Assembly: GCA_022573285.1 (NCBI GenBank)
Contig: JACZUF010000011.1
Location: forward strand, 1-64,000
Length of the DNA stretch: 64,000 bases
Origin: Chloroflexota bacterium
Lineage (GTDB): Bacteria > Chloroflexota > Dehalococcoidia > Lucifugimonadales > UBA3495
Reading direction: 5' to 3'
Part shown: piece by piece, positions 63,838-64,000 of the stretch
Position numbering within the stretch: position 1 is the stretch's first letter
How the letters are laid out: each line of letters begins with the position of its first letter
The notes under the pieces: model-generated
Told to the model about the DNA's origin: nothing
Seen by the model: the letters and a program-made list of their open reading frames with translations, nothing else
The model's database searches: none
Translations under genes and position numbers: made by a program

Positions 63838-64000
63838 TTAGTCCAGCGACACCTTCAAAATAGGCATCTCGACGCCCGTTTCGGGGTCAAACTCGGAACT
63901 CTCCACGGCTCTGACTTTCGAGACTCCTGCGGTTGCCAACAGGGTGGTCCGGAGCGGCTCGGGCGAGCGGAGGCGAATCCAGACATCCATGCCGTCTCTC
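63838..64000 (-). CDS. C-terminal fragment of an unidentified gene
   Basis: The frame is open from the right edge to a TAA at 63840-63838, encoding at least 53 residues. It has DVWIRLRSPEPLRTTLLATAG and ends in EMPILKVSLD. No family could be recognised from this piece. It lies upstream of pilB in the same direction and may belong to the pilus operon. The start lies outside the window. Confidence 0.6.
   Translation of the reverse strand, partial: RDGMDVWIRLRSPEPLRTTLLATAGVSKVRAVESSEFDPETGVEMPILKVSLD

Overview
This 64 kb window is high-GC bacterial chromosome, almost fully coding, with frequent TTG and GTG starts. The gene content points to Chloroflexota, most likely the SAR202 lineage of Dehalococcoidia. 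There are five flavin-dependent luciferase-like monooxygenases (LLM/FMNO family), CO-dehydrogenase-type molybdenum hydroxylase subunits, RNase J, and a secretin-less type IV pilus-like cluster. The lineage is inferred from protein families; there is no rRNA in the window.

Left part (1-24 kb): catabolic and accessory genes, mostly single or in short operons. These are an NHL-repeat protein, four of the five LLM monooxygenases, an ACMSD-type amidohydrolase, a Moco-sulfurase-like class V aminotransferase, M20 and M42 peptidases, a DinB-like protein, an amidase and an Ldh-type dehydrogenase. An LLM / alpha-beta hydrolase / LLM operon follows, then serA, a ketopantoate-reductase-like gene, a NYN-domain protein, tRNA-Gly(TCC), a RidA homologue and a sulfite-oxidase-fold protein. 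Several intergenic gaps hold short inverted-repeat (MITE-like) elements.

The most notable locus is at 22910-24037. A DUF3179 membrane-anchored protein is interrupted by one in-frame TGA exactly where the family has the first Cys of its CPLC motif. A perfect 7-bp hairpin with a G in its apical loop starts 13 nt after the TGA. This fits a selenocysteine codon and bacterial SECIS element, giving a U-P-L-C redox motif.

Middle (24-46 kb): a chlorite-dismutase-like protein and an NB-ARC/TPR STAND ATPase; a methylmalonyl-CoA module (split mutase large and B12 subunits, epimerase, acyl-CoA dehydrogenase); yceD, rpmF, fabD-nusB-acpP; family 4 UDG with a clamp-binding-like tail; RNase J; FtsK; a PHP phosphoesterase; an orphan OppD-type ATPase; holA; the fifth LLM oxidoreductase; a ParE-like toxin-antitoxin pair; and coxS-coxM-coxG without coxL.

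Right part (46-64 kb): glmS, a TreT-like glycosyltransferase, thrB-lysC, a GT2 glycosyltransferase, and a TPR protein with an acidic tail. A minus-strand type IV pilus/type II secretion-like cluster closes the window: PilB ATPase, PilC, PilO-like, a fused PilM-PilN protein with an unusual repeated N-terminus, and four pilin-like genes. It runs off the right edge with a truncated gene.
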